Origin: Halieaceae bacterium UBA5085
Lineage (GTDB): Bacteria > Pseudomonadota > Gammaproteobacteria > Pseudomonadales > Halieaceae
Length of the DNA stretch: 12,105 nt
Direction: 5' to 3'
Assembly: GCA_002414665.1 (NCBI GenBank)
Contig: DIAF01000011.1
Span: forward strand, 94,653 to 106,757
Of this stretch, positions 5,887-12,105 are shown piece after piece. Positions within the stretch are counted from its first letter, which is position 1. Each line of letters starts with the position of its first letter. The translations under genes were made by a program, and so were the position numbers. The notes beneath the pieces are model-generated. The model ran no database searches. It was not told the DNA's origin and saw only the letters and a program-made list of their open reading frames with translations.

Positions 5887-6657
5887 ATGAAACAGGGTAT
5901 GCGGCGCTTACTTCTACTTGTGGCTTGCCTTCTGGCGGTGGCGCGGCCGGTTCAGGCGGGTGTCGATATTCGTGTGGCGGTTGCTGCGAATTTCACGGCG
6001 ACCCTGGAAGCCCTGGCGGCAGTCTACGAGCCGGCGTCGGGTAATCGGCTGGTGGTCAGCCCTGGTGCAACCGGTGCACTCTACAGCCAGATCGCCAATG
6101 CGGCACCGTTTGATGTCCTGCTGGCGGCGGACGAACTGCGGCCGCGTAAACTGATCGACCAGGGCATGGCTGTGGCGGGGACCGAGTTTGTCTACGCCCA
6201 GGGTATTCCCGTCCTCTGGAGCCCGCAGCCGGGCCTGATCGACGAAGAGGCGTCGGTGCTGCGCAGCGGGCGTTTCCGCTATCTGGCAATTGCCGAGCCG
6301 CGTACTGCACCCTATGGTGCGGCCGCGCGCAGCGTGCTGGAAGCGTTGGCCCTGTGGGATACCCTCGAACGGCGCCAGCAGCTGGTGCGTGGCAGCTCCG
6401 TGGCCCAGACTCACAGCCAGGTGGCAGGCGGCGCCGCCGATCTGGGGTTCGTGGCGCTGGCACAGGTGCAAACCGCCGAGGGTATCCCGGGCTCCTACTG
6501 GATACCACCGCCCGAGCTGTATGCCCCCCTGACGCAGGGCGCGGTGTTGTTGAGCGGCGCGCGCGCACGGGCGGCGGCGCTTCACTTTTTGCGGTGGCTG
6601 CAAACAGATCCGGAGGCGGCGGCGATCATCGAGGCTGCGGGGTATCGTCGTGAATGA
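5887..6657 (+). CDS. modA: Molybdate ABC transporter periplasmic binding protein ModA
   Basis: A 256-residue periplasmic binding protein that captures molybdate (and usually tungstate) for import. Residues 1-24 form a Sec signal peptide: basic start, hydrophobic core LLLLVACLLAVA, likely cleavage after PVQA. Family motifs follow: VAVAANF (30-36), SPGATGALYSQI (58-69), APFDVLLAAD (73-82), AEPRTAPYGAAA (about 136-147), and VAQTHSQVAGGAADLGFVAL (about 173-192). The GATG loop has alanine where many ModA proteins of this type have GSTG or GSSG, a point to check in the oxyanion site. ATG 5887 is chosen for its signal peptide. ATG 5899 also gives one, but has a purine-rich site only 1 base away; neither has an ideal ribosome site. 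It is the first gene of modABC, with modB starting 15 bases after its stop. Short repeats upstream may regulate it. Confidence 0.94.
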   Translation: MKQGMRRLLLLVACLLAVARPVQAGVDIRVAVAANFTATLEALAAVYEPASGNRLVVSPGATGALYSQIANAAPFDVLLAADELRPRKLIDQGMAVAGTEFVYAQGIPVLWSPQPGLIDEEASVLRSGRFRYLAIAEPRTAPYGAAARSVLEALALWDTLERRQQLVRGSSVAQTHSQVAGGAADLGFVALAQVQTAEGIPGSYWIPPPELYAPLTQGAVLLSGARARAAALHFLRWLQTDPEAAAIIEAAGYRRE

Positions 6658-6672
6658 AGGTGGCATTTGCTG

Positions 6673-7359
6673 ATGCTGTCTCCGGATGACCTGACCGCAT
6701 TGTGGGTGACCCTTAAGCTGGCGGCTGTGAGCACGGCGCTGCTGATCCTGCTGGCCACGCCGCTGGCATGGTGGCTGTCCCAGACTCGTGCGCGGGGGCG
6801 GGTGCTGGTGGAAGCGGTGGTGACCTTGCCGCTGGTGTTGCCGCCCACGGTTCTGGGATTCTACCTGTTGCTTTTGCTGGGCCCCAGGGGCGCGGTTGGC
6901 GGGGTGCTGGAGGGTATAGGCATCGGCCACCTGGCTTTCAGTTTCAGCGGTCTGGTGGTCGGTTCGATGGTCTACTCGCTGCCCTTTGTCGTGCAACCTC
7001 TGCAAAATGCCTTCGCCGCAACAGGGGCGCGTCTTCTGGAAGTGGCGGCCACCCTTCGCGCCTCGCCGTTGGACCGTTTTCTGACGGTTGCGCTGCCCCT
7101 GGCGCGACGTGGTTACCTGACCGCCGCGGTATTGGCCTTTGCTCACACACTGGGGGAATTCGGGGTCATCATCATGCTCGGCGGCAATATTCCCGGTGAG
7201 ACCCGGGTCGCGTCCATTGCCATCTACAACCATGTGGAAGCGCTGGATTACGGCTCGGCCCATGCCCTCGCCCTGACGCTGGTGGTGTTTTCCCTGGTGT
7301 TGCTGACGCTCGTGTATGCGGTCAACCGGCGCGGGCAGTCGGTCGGGGTGCCGGGATGA
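6673..7359 (+). CDS. modB: Molybdate ABC transporter permease ModB
   Basis: A 228-residue integral inner-membrane permease, usual length for ModB, with about five hydrophobic segments. It forms the homodimeric pore through which molybdate passes after release from ModA. The typical signatures are visible: VVTLPLVLPPTVLGFYLL near residues 53-70, and the cytoplasmic EAA-type loop region around LEVAATLRASPLDRFLTVALPLARRG (about 119-144), which docks on the ATPase. HTLGEFGVIIMLGGNIPGET (about 158-177) is a highly conserved ModB block. ATG 6673 is preferred: AAGGTGG, overlapping the end of modA, lies 9 bases upstream. TTG 6667 is an in-frame alternative. Its stop overlaps the modC start (ATGA), so the two are translationally coupled. 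Confidence 0.95.
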   Translation: MLSPDDLTALWVTLKLAAVSTALLILLATPLAWWLSQTRARGRVLVEAVVTLPLVLPPTVLGFYLLLLLGPRGAVGGVLEGIGIGHLAFSFSGLVVGSMVYSLPFVVQPLQNAFAATGARLLEVAATLRASPLDRFLTVALPLARRGYLTAAVLAFAHTLGEFGVIIMLGGNIPGETRVASIAIYNHVEALDYGSAHALALTLVVFSLVLLTLVYAVNRRGQSVGVPG

Positions 7360-8426
7360 GCATCGATGCACGCTTTTGCCTGCAACGCGGTGACTTTCAT
7401 CTGGACGTGGACATGACGCTGCCCGGTGAGGGCGTCACGGCTGTTTTCGGTACATCCGGCGCTGGCAAAAGCACCTTGCTGCGTTGTGTGGCGGGGCTTG
7501 AGCGAGCGGCGCAGGGCGTGTTGTCTGTGAATGGTGAGGTATGGCAGCGCGAAGGGCTGTTTCTGCCGGTGCATCGACGCCCGCTGGGTGTGGTGTTCCA
7601 GGAGTCCAGCCTGTTTCCGCATTTGACCGGGGCGGGGAACCTGCGCTTCGGCTTGCAGCGCACGCCCGCCGGAGAGCGCCGCGTCGATTGGGATGAAGTG
7701 GTGCAATTGCTGGGGATTGCGCCTTTACTGTCGCGCTATCCGGATTCGCTGTCAGGCGGTGAGCGACAGCGCATTGCCCTGGCCAGGGCCCTGCTGGCGA
7801 GCCCGCAGCTTTTGCTTCTGGACGAACCGCTTGCTGCGCTGGATGAGGCACGCAAAGCAGAAATCCTGCCGTTTCTGGAGCGGCTGCGCACGCGGTTCGC
7901 GGTGCCGATGCTCTACGTCACCCACAGCATGCGGGAGGTGGCGCGGCTTGCCGATTACCTGGTGCTGCTTGAGGCTGGGCGTGTACGCGCCCAGGGTCCT
8001 GTGCAGGAGATGCTGAGCCGACTTGATCTGTCGTTGGCTGCGGCGGACGACGCCGGCGTAGTCATCAATGCGGTTGTGGCAGAACACGATGCACAGTGGC
8101 ACCTGTCGCGGCTGGAGTTTTCTGGGGGAAGCCTGTGGGTGTCGCGGTGCGCGGAACCGCTTGGCGAGCGGCTGCGCTGCCGTGTGCTGGCGCGTGACGT
8201 CAGCCTGACCCGAGAGCGCGATGAACAGAGCAGTATTGTCAATTTGGTGGCGGCGGAGGTGGTGGAGCTTGCGTCGGCCGCGTCACCCGCGCACGTGATG
8301 GTCAGACTTGATGCACAAGGGACGCCCCTGTTGGCACGGATCACCCGCCAGTCGCAGGCGCGTATCGCTGTGCAGCCGGGAGAGCGCTTCTGGCTGCAGA
8401 TCAAGTCGGTCGCGCTGCTGAGCTAG
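7356..8426 (+). CDS. modC: Molybdate ABC transporter ATP-binding protein ModC
   Basis: A 356-residue ABC ATPase that powers molybdate import at the cytoplasmic face of ModB. All nucleotide-binding motifs are intact: Walker A GTSGAGKST (32-40), Q-loop Gln82 in VVFQES, signature LSGGERQR (132-139), Walker B LLLLDE (152-157) with catalytic Glu157, D-loop through ALD (161-163) and switch His190 in YVTHS. Residues from about 290 onward (SIVNLVAAEVVEL...) form a Mop/TOBE domain, the regulatory oxyanion-binding module typical of ModC, so full length is as expected. The ATG overlaps the modB stop by 4 bp. The gene ends with TAG at 8424-8426, immediately next to the stop of a convergent gene, with no intergenic base and no visible terminator. 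Confidence 0.95.
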   Translation: MSIDARFCLQRGDFHLDVDMTLPGEGVTAVFGTSGAGKSTLLRCVAGLERAAQGVLSVNGEVWQREGLFLPVHRRPLGVVFQESSLFPHLTGAGNLRFGLQRTPAGERRVDWDEVVQLLGIAPLLSRYPDSLSGGERQRIALARALLASPQLLLLDEPLAALDEARKAEILPFLERLRTRFAVPMLYVTHSMREVARLADYLVLLEAGRVRAQGPVQEMLSRLDLSLAAADDAGVVINAVVAEHDAQWHLSRLEFSGGSLWVSRCAEPLGERLRCRVLARDVSLTRERDEQSSIVNLVAAEVVELASAASPAHVMVRLDAQGTPLLARITRQSQARIAVQPGERFWLQIKSVALLS

Positions 8427-9386
8427 TCAGCGCGAAAGGGCTTCCTCTATGTCGCCTGTGAACACCGCCTCCAGCCGCAGCACGATCTCCGCGCTGCCGC
8501 TGCGCTCCTCCTCAACGGTGTCACGACGCCAGAAATAACCGGGTTGCACTTCAAGGAACAGCCACTTGCGATTGAGATTCTGTCGGTAGCGCAGACCGAA
8601 TCCGTAGGCCTGGGTCAGCTGGGTGGGCTGTGTCCTGCCATTCAGCGTGCCGTAAACGCCGATGACGCGGTTGTTGCTCAGCCGCTGATTCAGGGTCACG
8701 CCAGTGTTCCAGCCAAAGCCGTCCTCTTTCTCATCCCAGCGTGCACGGTTGTACCACTGCAGCAGTCGATCACTGCTGACCGCCACGTCAACGTCGAAGC
8801 GGGTGTCGGTGCCAAAGCGGTCGTCTGTACGGTAGAGCAGTTCCTGGCGAAAGCGGCCTGATACCTGTTCCGTAAAGGGCATCTGGTAGCGGTAGCGTGC
8901 GGCGAGTTTGGGGTTAAGGCCCGAGTTGAACCCCAAACGAAAATCGATCCGGTCACGCGCACCCTCGCGGCCTACCACCTGCAGTGCCACGTCATCAGAC
9001 TGGTTCTGCTGGTCGCGCAGCAGTTCGTCACCCAGGCTGCCACTGTCCTCATCGGAAAACAGCAGGCTGACACGTTCGTTAAGATTGGGCAAATTGACTT
9101 TGCCGCGCAGGCTGAGCCCGGTATCCCAGCCATATTGCTCGCTCCATTCCAGGGAAGGGCGCAGGCGCAGCGTGGAGTAGGCCGCTTCGTTGTCGACTCG
9201 TTGCACACCGAAAAAACTGTCCATCCAGGTGGCGAGGTCGTCGGCCCGGGTGGAGACATAGCGATGTCCCTGGTCAAGCCAGGGCGACTCGTCCTCGCTG
9301 TTTTTCTCCTCGGCAATGAGAACGATGGGCGTCAGACACAGTGTTATCAGGAGGAGGGGCAGCTGCAGTAGCTGGGGGTTTGGCAT
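8427..9386 (-). CDS. Putative outer-membrane beta-barrel protein, unknown function
   Basis: I do not recognise the family. The 319-residue product begins with a hydrophobic signal-peptide-like segment (about residues 5-25, LLQLPLLLITLCLTPIVLIA) followed by an acidic mature start (EEKNSEDE). From about residue 70 on it shows repeated amphipathic beta segments with alternating polar and hydrophobic residues and many Arg, Asp, Tyr and Trp. Examples are STLRLRPSLEW, WDTGLSLRGKVNL, ARYRYQMPF, FRQELLYRT, RFDVDVAVS, WNTGVTLNQRL, YGFGLRYRQNL and LFLEVQPGYFW. That pattern suggests an outer-membrane barrel of about a dozen strands. ATG 9386 has AGGA 9 bases upstream; ATG 9392, two codons earlier, has the same site only 3 bases away. 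A TATAGA-type -10 on the minus strand (about 9409-9414) lacks a clear -35. The gene converges on modC; a link to molybdate is not supported. Confidence 0.75.
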   Translation of the reverse strand: MPNPQLLQLPLLLITLCLTPIVLIAEEKNSEDESPWLDQGHRYVSTRADDLATWMDSFFGVQRVDNEAAYSTLRLRPSLEWSEQYGWDTGLSLRGKVNLPNLNERVSLLFSDEDSGSLGDELLRDQQNQSDDVALQVVGREGARDRIDFRLGFNSGLNPKLAARYRYQMPFTEQVSGRFRQELLYRTDDRFGTDTRFDVDVAVSSDRLLQWYNRARWDEKEDGFGWNTGVTLNQRLSNNRVIGVYGTLNGRTQPTQLTQAYGFGLRYRQNLNRKWLFLEVQPGYFWRRDTVEEERSGSAEIVLRLEAVFTGDIEEALSR

Positions 9387-9466
9387 GGGCATAGGTCCTG
9401 AGGGTGAACCCCTCTATAACGACCGACTCTAGCAGCTGTTTCTCACTCCCGCCTGAACTATTTCTG

Positions 9467-10384
9467 TCAATTTGGCCATGTGTCGGGCGCCACGAAACAG
9501 CGGCTGCGTTCGTTGCCGTTTTCGTCCAGTGCCGCCAGCAACTGTGGTCTGCCGGCAGTCCCGAAACGCCGCTCCAACTGCTCGGCCAGCTGCTGAACGG
9601 AGTGTCCTGTGGATGCCGCACGCACCGGTGCCAACCAGTCGAGACGAGGGATAATCATCCAGTCGCCGCTGCCCGTGGCCTGCCACTGGCGCAACGGCAG
9701 CCACTGCCCCAGTGGTAGCGCGCGGTTATAGCCAGCGGGTCGCGGCGGAGTCGCTGCGACCGGGGCAAAAAGCTGGCCGGAAAGCAGTATCTCCTGTAGC
9801 GGCTCTGTGGCGTGCAGGGCTTCCAGCACCGGCTGTGCGGCGGGCTGGCGGCTGAGCTGAATCTGGTGCTGCGTCAGGCGTTGCAGTTTGCGGTCCAGTC
9901 GGTCGATGGTGTTAGGGCCCAGCCAGATATGCGCTGGTCTGTGATGGGCATCGACGCAAGGTGCTTGGCAGCCAAGATAGAATTTCACCGCGAGTTCGAG
10001 ATGCACCGGACGCTCGCGCCGTCGGCACCAGTACAGACAGTCGAACTCGCCGAGCGTTGTGCCTGCGTCACGGACGGGAACATTGTGGGCGATGAGCTTT
10101 GTCTCGCTGTCCTGCTGCAGGAAGAACTGCCAGAGCCGCTCAAAATACAGGCCCAGCCGTGTCGCCGGTCGTGCGCTCAGCCAATGCATGAGGGACGATG
10201 GCTCCCGGTCCAGTGCCTGCAACCACGCCAGGCGCGCTGCAGTCAGTGGGAAGCAGGCGGTGTTAATCCCCGCCTGCTCCACCTTGATCATCGGGGGGGT
10301 GAAGCAGGCCCAGGCAAGGTCTCTCACCTTGCTGTGCTGCAGGCCGAGTGCTGCAGGTGTTTCGCGGGTAAGGTCTTCCTGCAT
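9467..10384 (-). CDS. DUF1853 family protein, nuclease-like motif region
   Basis: A 305-residue soluble protein matching my recollection of DUF1853 (COG3782). Conserved blocks: GLYFERLWQFFLQ (78-90), KLIAHNVPVRDAGTTLGEFD (96-115), HLELAVKFYLG (128-138) and IWLGPNTIDRLDRKLQRLTQHQI (153-175). The arrangement Glu82, Glu113-x-Asp115, Glu130 and Lys134 on successive predicted strands resembles the PD-(D/E)xK nuclease core, though Lys134 is four rather than two residues after Glu130. Activity is therefore inference, and no function is established. ATG 10384 is chosen for the AGGAG 7 bases upstream; the longer open frame reaching 10510 has no such site and an atypical basic sequence. No signal peptide or membrane segment is visible. 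It is separated by 80 bp from the barrel gene ahead of it on the same strand and is divergent from the flavoprotein gene. Confidence 0.88.
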   Translation of the reverse strand: MQEDLTRETPAALGLQHSKVRDLAWACFTPPMIKVEQAGINTACFPLTAARLAWLQALDREPSSLMHWLSARPATRLGLYFERLWQFFLQQDSETKLIAHNVPVRDAGTTLGEFDCLYWCRRRERPVHLELAVKFYLGCQAPCVDAHHRPAHIWLGPNTIDRLDRKLQRLTQHQIQLSRQPAAQPVLEALHATEPLQEILLSGQLFAPVAATPPRPAGYNRALPLGQWLPLRQWQATGSGDWMIIPRLDWLAPVRAASTGHSVQQLAEQLERRFGTAGRPQLLAALDENGNERSRCFVAPDTWPN

Positions 10385-10467
10385 GGCGGCTCTCCTGTAG
10401 CGGGATGTGGGCGGGGCAGCGTGGTACTTTGGCTCGCGCCGGGCCCCCGGGGGTCTGCAGAGTTTAA

Positions 10468-10487
10468 CCGGATAGCGCTTTATCCGG
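10468..10487. repeat. Inverted repeat CCGGATA/TATCCGG in the divergent gap
   Basis: CCGGATA (10468-10474) and TATCCGG (10481-10487) form a perfect 7-bp inverted repeat with a 6-base spacer, GCGCTT. A third copy, TATCCGG, lies at 10521-10527. All three lie in the 217-bp gap between the divergent DUF1853 and flavoprotein genes and could bind a shared regulator. No T-run follows, so a terminator is unlikely. Confidence 0.45.
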
Positions 10488-10545
10488 GGGATGGGGGCGC
10501 CGTGCCTCATGAACGGTTAGTATCCGGCAAGGCTTAACATCTGGT

Positions 10546-10566
10546 ACGGGCGCGACGAGCGCCCGT
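10546..10566. repeat. 8-bp perfect stem-loop in the flavoprotein leader
   Basis: ACGGGCGC (10546-10553) pairs perfectly with GCGCCCGT (10559-10566) across a GACGA loop. It sits 21 bases before the GAGGAG ribosome site of the flavoprotein gene, so it would be in its 5' leader or be an operator. It lacks a U-tract on either strand, so it is not a classic intrinsic terminator. Confidence 0.5.
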
Positions 10567-10601
10567 CCTGTGAGGATCGGAACAACAGAGGAGACGTGTT
10601 T

Positions 10602-12077
10602 GTGACGGCGAGTTTTTCTGCGGCAACACCCTGTCGGCTGGACCAGGTTCCCGGCTGGGACCTTGAAACTGATGTCGTGGTCGTGGGCTTCGGTATCTCC
10701 GGGGCCTGTGCGGCGATTGAGGCCGCCAGCGCCGGTGCGGCGGTAACGGTGCTCGAAGTGGCGGGCACCTACGGTGGCAGCGCGGCACTGTCCGGCGGTG
10801 AGTTCTATCTGGGTGGTGGCACACCCGTGCAGCAGGCTGCGGGCTTTGAGGACAGCAGCGAAGAGCTGTTCAAGTACCTGCTGGAAAGCGGTGGCCCCGG
10901 CGTGGATGAAGACAGGGTCCGGCTCTATGCAGAACATGCGGTGGCGCATTACGAGTGGCTGGTGCAACAGGGCATTCCCTTCAAGGGCACCTACCTGCCC
11001 GGCAAGTGGCTGGAGCCGGTGACCGACGACACCCTGATCTGGTCGGGCAGTGAACGCGCCTGGCCGTTTTCCGCGCTGGCAAGTCCGGCACCCCGGGCAC
11101 ATGCCGCGCAGATGGAGGGTATGGGTGCGGGTCGGCTGGTTATGGACAAGCTGGCAGAACGCGCCCTGGCCTGCGGTGCAGAGGCACACTTCAATGCCCG
11201 CACCCTGTGCCTGGTGGCCGATGCGAATGACGCCGTGCATGGTGTAGTGGCGCGCATTGACGGCAAGGTCACCTATGTTCGGGCGCGCAAAGGCGTGGTG
11301 CTCTGCGCCGGTGGTTTCATCTGTAATAAGGATATGGTGCGCCGGTTCGCACCGAATGCGCTGGTGGCGGCGGATATTCCTACCAGCGGCGGTAACGATG
11401 ACGGCTCCGGTATCCGCATGGGTATGTCGGTGGGCGGCGCGGTGAGCCACATGAACGAGTTTTTCGCCACCAAGCCGTCGTTCCCGCCGGACAATATGGT
11501 ATTTGGGATATTCGTCAACGAACGCGGCCAGCGTTTCATCAATGAAGACGCCTATCATGGCCGTGCGACGCACTATATTCTGCGCCAGCCCAATGGCCGC
11601 GCCTGGCTGTTGATGGACAACGGGATATTCGCGCGCCCTGATTTCAATCCAGACATCAACATCGCCGCCGTGGGCGAGACCTGGGCGGAGGTGGAGGCGG
11701 AGCTGGGCATTCCGGCTGGCGAACTGGTGCATACGGTGGAGAGTTACAACCGCTATGCCGCCGAGGGTGAGGACCCGGTATTGCACAAGCATGCCGACTG
11801 GATGCGGCCGCTGGTGGAGCCGCCCTTTGCTGCACTCAGCTTTACCGGCGAGGATTACCCTGCCACCGGCTTCACCCTGGGCGGTTTGACGACTGCGGTG
11901 ACGGGTGAAGTCCTCAATGCTGACGGCGGGGTGGTGCCGGGGCTGTACGCCGCCGGACGTACCAGCTGCGGTTTGCCACGCTGGGGCGAGGCCTACTGCT
12001 CCGGCATTTCCCTGGGTGACGGCAGTTTCTTCGGTCGACTTGCCGGCCGTGAGGTGGCCAGCCGCGAACCGCAGTAG
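10602..12077 (+). CDS. FAD-dependent oxidoreductase, KstD/fumarate-reductase-like flavoprotein
   Basis: A 491-residue flavoprotein of the FAD_binding_2 superfamily (fumarate reductase and succinate dehydrogenase flavoproteins, 3-ketosteroid 1-dehydrogenases). The N-terminal FAD fold shows DVVVVGFGISGACAA with G29-x-G31-x-x-G34 and the acidic Glu52 (TVLE) for the ribose. A second part of the fold is GVVLCAGGF (231-239). The cap domain spans roughly 260-400, and the C-terminal FAD segment is GLYAAGRTSCG (448-458 region) followed by YCSGISLGDGSFFGR. Tyr465 and Gly468 sit where KstD enzymes have their C-terminal catalytic Tyr and Gly, so ketosteroid or related enone chemistry is possible but not proven. 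There is no signal peptide, so it is cytoplasmic. The start is GTG 10602, with GAGGAG 8 bases upstream; GTG 10596 is only 2 bases from that site. It is divergent from DUF1853, with hairpins in the gap. No electron-transfer partner gene is visible. Confidence 0.88.
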   Translation: MTASFSAATPCRLDQVPGWDLETDVVVVGFGISGACAAIEAASAGAAVTVLEVAGTYGGSAALSGGEFYLGGGTPVQQAAGFEDSSEELFKYLLESGGPGVDEDRVRLYAEHAVAHYEWLVQQGIPFKGTYLPGKWLEPVTDDTLIWSGSERAWPFSALASPAPRAHAAQMEGMGAGRLVMDKLAERALACGAEAHFNARTLCLVADANDAVHGVVARIDGKVTYVRARKGVVLCAGGFICNKDMVRRFAPNALVAADIPTSGGNDDGSGIRMGMSVGGAVSHMNEFFATKPSFPPDNMVFGIFVNERGQRFINEDAYHGRATHYILRQPNGRAWLLMDNGIFARPDFNPDINIAAVGETWAEVEAELGIPAGELVHTVESYNRYAAEGEDPVLHKHADWMRPLVEPPFAALSFTGEDYPATGFTLGGLTTAVTGEVLNADGGVVPGLYAAGRTSCGLPRWGEAYCSGISLGDGSFFGRLAGREVASREPQ

Positions 12078-12105
12078 ATGATCGGATAGTCCCTGCGATT
12101 GCCTC

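Noticed and set aside
5914..7371. 485-codon open frame on the minus strand
   Set aside because: It lies entirely antisense to modA and modB, which have full family motifs. Its translation is rich in Arg, Gln and His with no domain, typical of a GC-rich shadow frame.
10385..10510. Longer N-terminus for the DUF1853 protein
   Set aside because: The frame is open to 10510, but the extension is Arg/Pro-rich, carries no ribosome site, and covers the inverted repeats. The ATG at 10384 has AGGAG at ideal spacing.
9812..10537. 241-codon open frame on the plus strand
   Set aside because: It is antisense to DUF1853, whose conserved blocks and AGGAG-supported start identify the true strand.
10464..11792. 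442-codon open frame on the minus strand
   Set aside because: It is antisense to the flavoprotein gene, which has clear FAD motifs and a strong ribosome site. The antisense product has no recognisable domain.
1..12105. tRNA, rRNA, CRISPR array, insertion sequence or attachment site
   Set aside because: I found no CCA-ended cloverleaf pattern, no regularly spaced repeats, and no transposase or integrase motifs on either strand.

Overview
The window looks like chromosomal DNA of a high-GC gammaproteobacterium, probably a marine, Halieaceae-like lineage. That placement is inference: it rests on compact gene packing, strong Shine-Dalgarno sites, the DUF3348/DUF802/OmpA/DUF2894 gene set, a proteobacterial-type modABC operon, DUF1853, and a KstD-like flavoprotein. 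Most lines I counted are around 65% GC. The first 640 bases are nearer 50%. I see no tRNA, rRNA, CRISPR array, transposase or integrase, and no gap over 300 bases without a gene.

Layout. (1) 22-642, +: a low-GC single-pass membrane protein with a short coiled coil and a C-terminal beta-rich domain, function unknown. (2) 734-1492, -: a classical short-chain dehydrogenase/reductase (SDR) convergent with it. (3) 1615-5346, +: a tightly packed four-gene operon DUF3348 - DUF802 - OmpA/MotB-like - DUF2894. (4) 5336-5728, -: a small MAPEG-family membrane protein whose 3' end overlaps the operon's last gene by 11 bp. (5) 5887-8426, +: modA-modB-modC, a complete molybdate ABC importer. (6) 8427-9386, -: a secreted, probably outer-membrane beta-barrel protein whose stop codon abuts that of modC. 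(7) 9467-10384, -: a DUF1853 protein with a nuclease-like motif region. (8) 10602-12077, +: a large FAD-binding flavoprotein of the fumarate reductase/3-ketosteroid dehydrogenase superfamily, transcribed divergently from DUF1853.

The most interesting part is the four-gene operon. Its second product has four membrane segments with MotA/TolQ/ExbB-type pore helices and about 435 residues of helical, aromatic-poor cytoplasmic tail. Its third product has one membrane helix with an aspartate near its start, in a W-x(4)-D-L-M context, followed by an OmpA-type peptidoglycan-binding domain. This is the design of an ion-driven stator/rotary unit (MotAB, and especially ZorAB of Zorya defence). Here it is flanked by two soluble proteins of unknown function instead of flagellar or known Zorya effector genes. 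The families are known only as DUFs; the motor interpretation is inference.

The modABC genes form one translationally linked unit (modB and modC overlap by 4 bp). They are preceded by an unusual cluster of short direct and inverted repeats that could be an operator. No modE-like regulator lies in the window.
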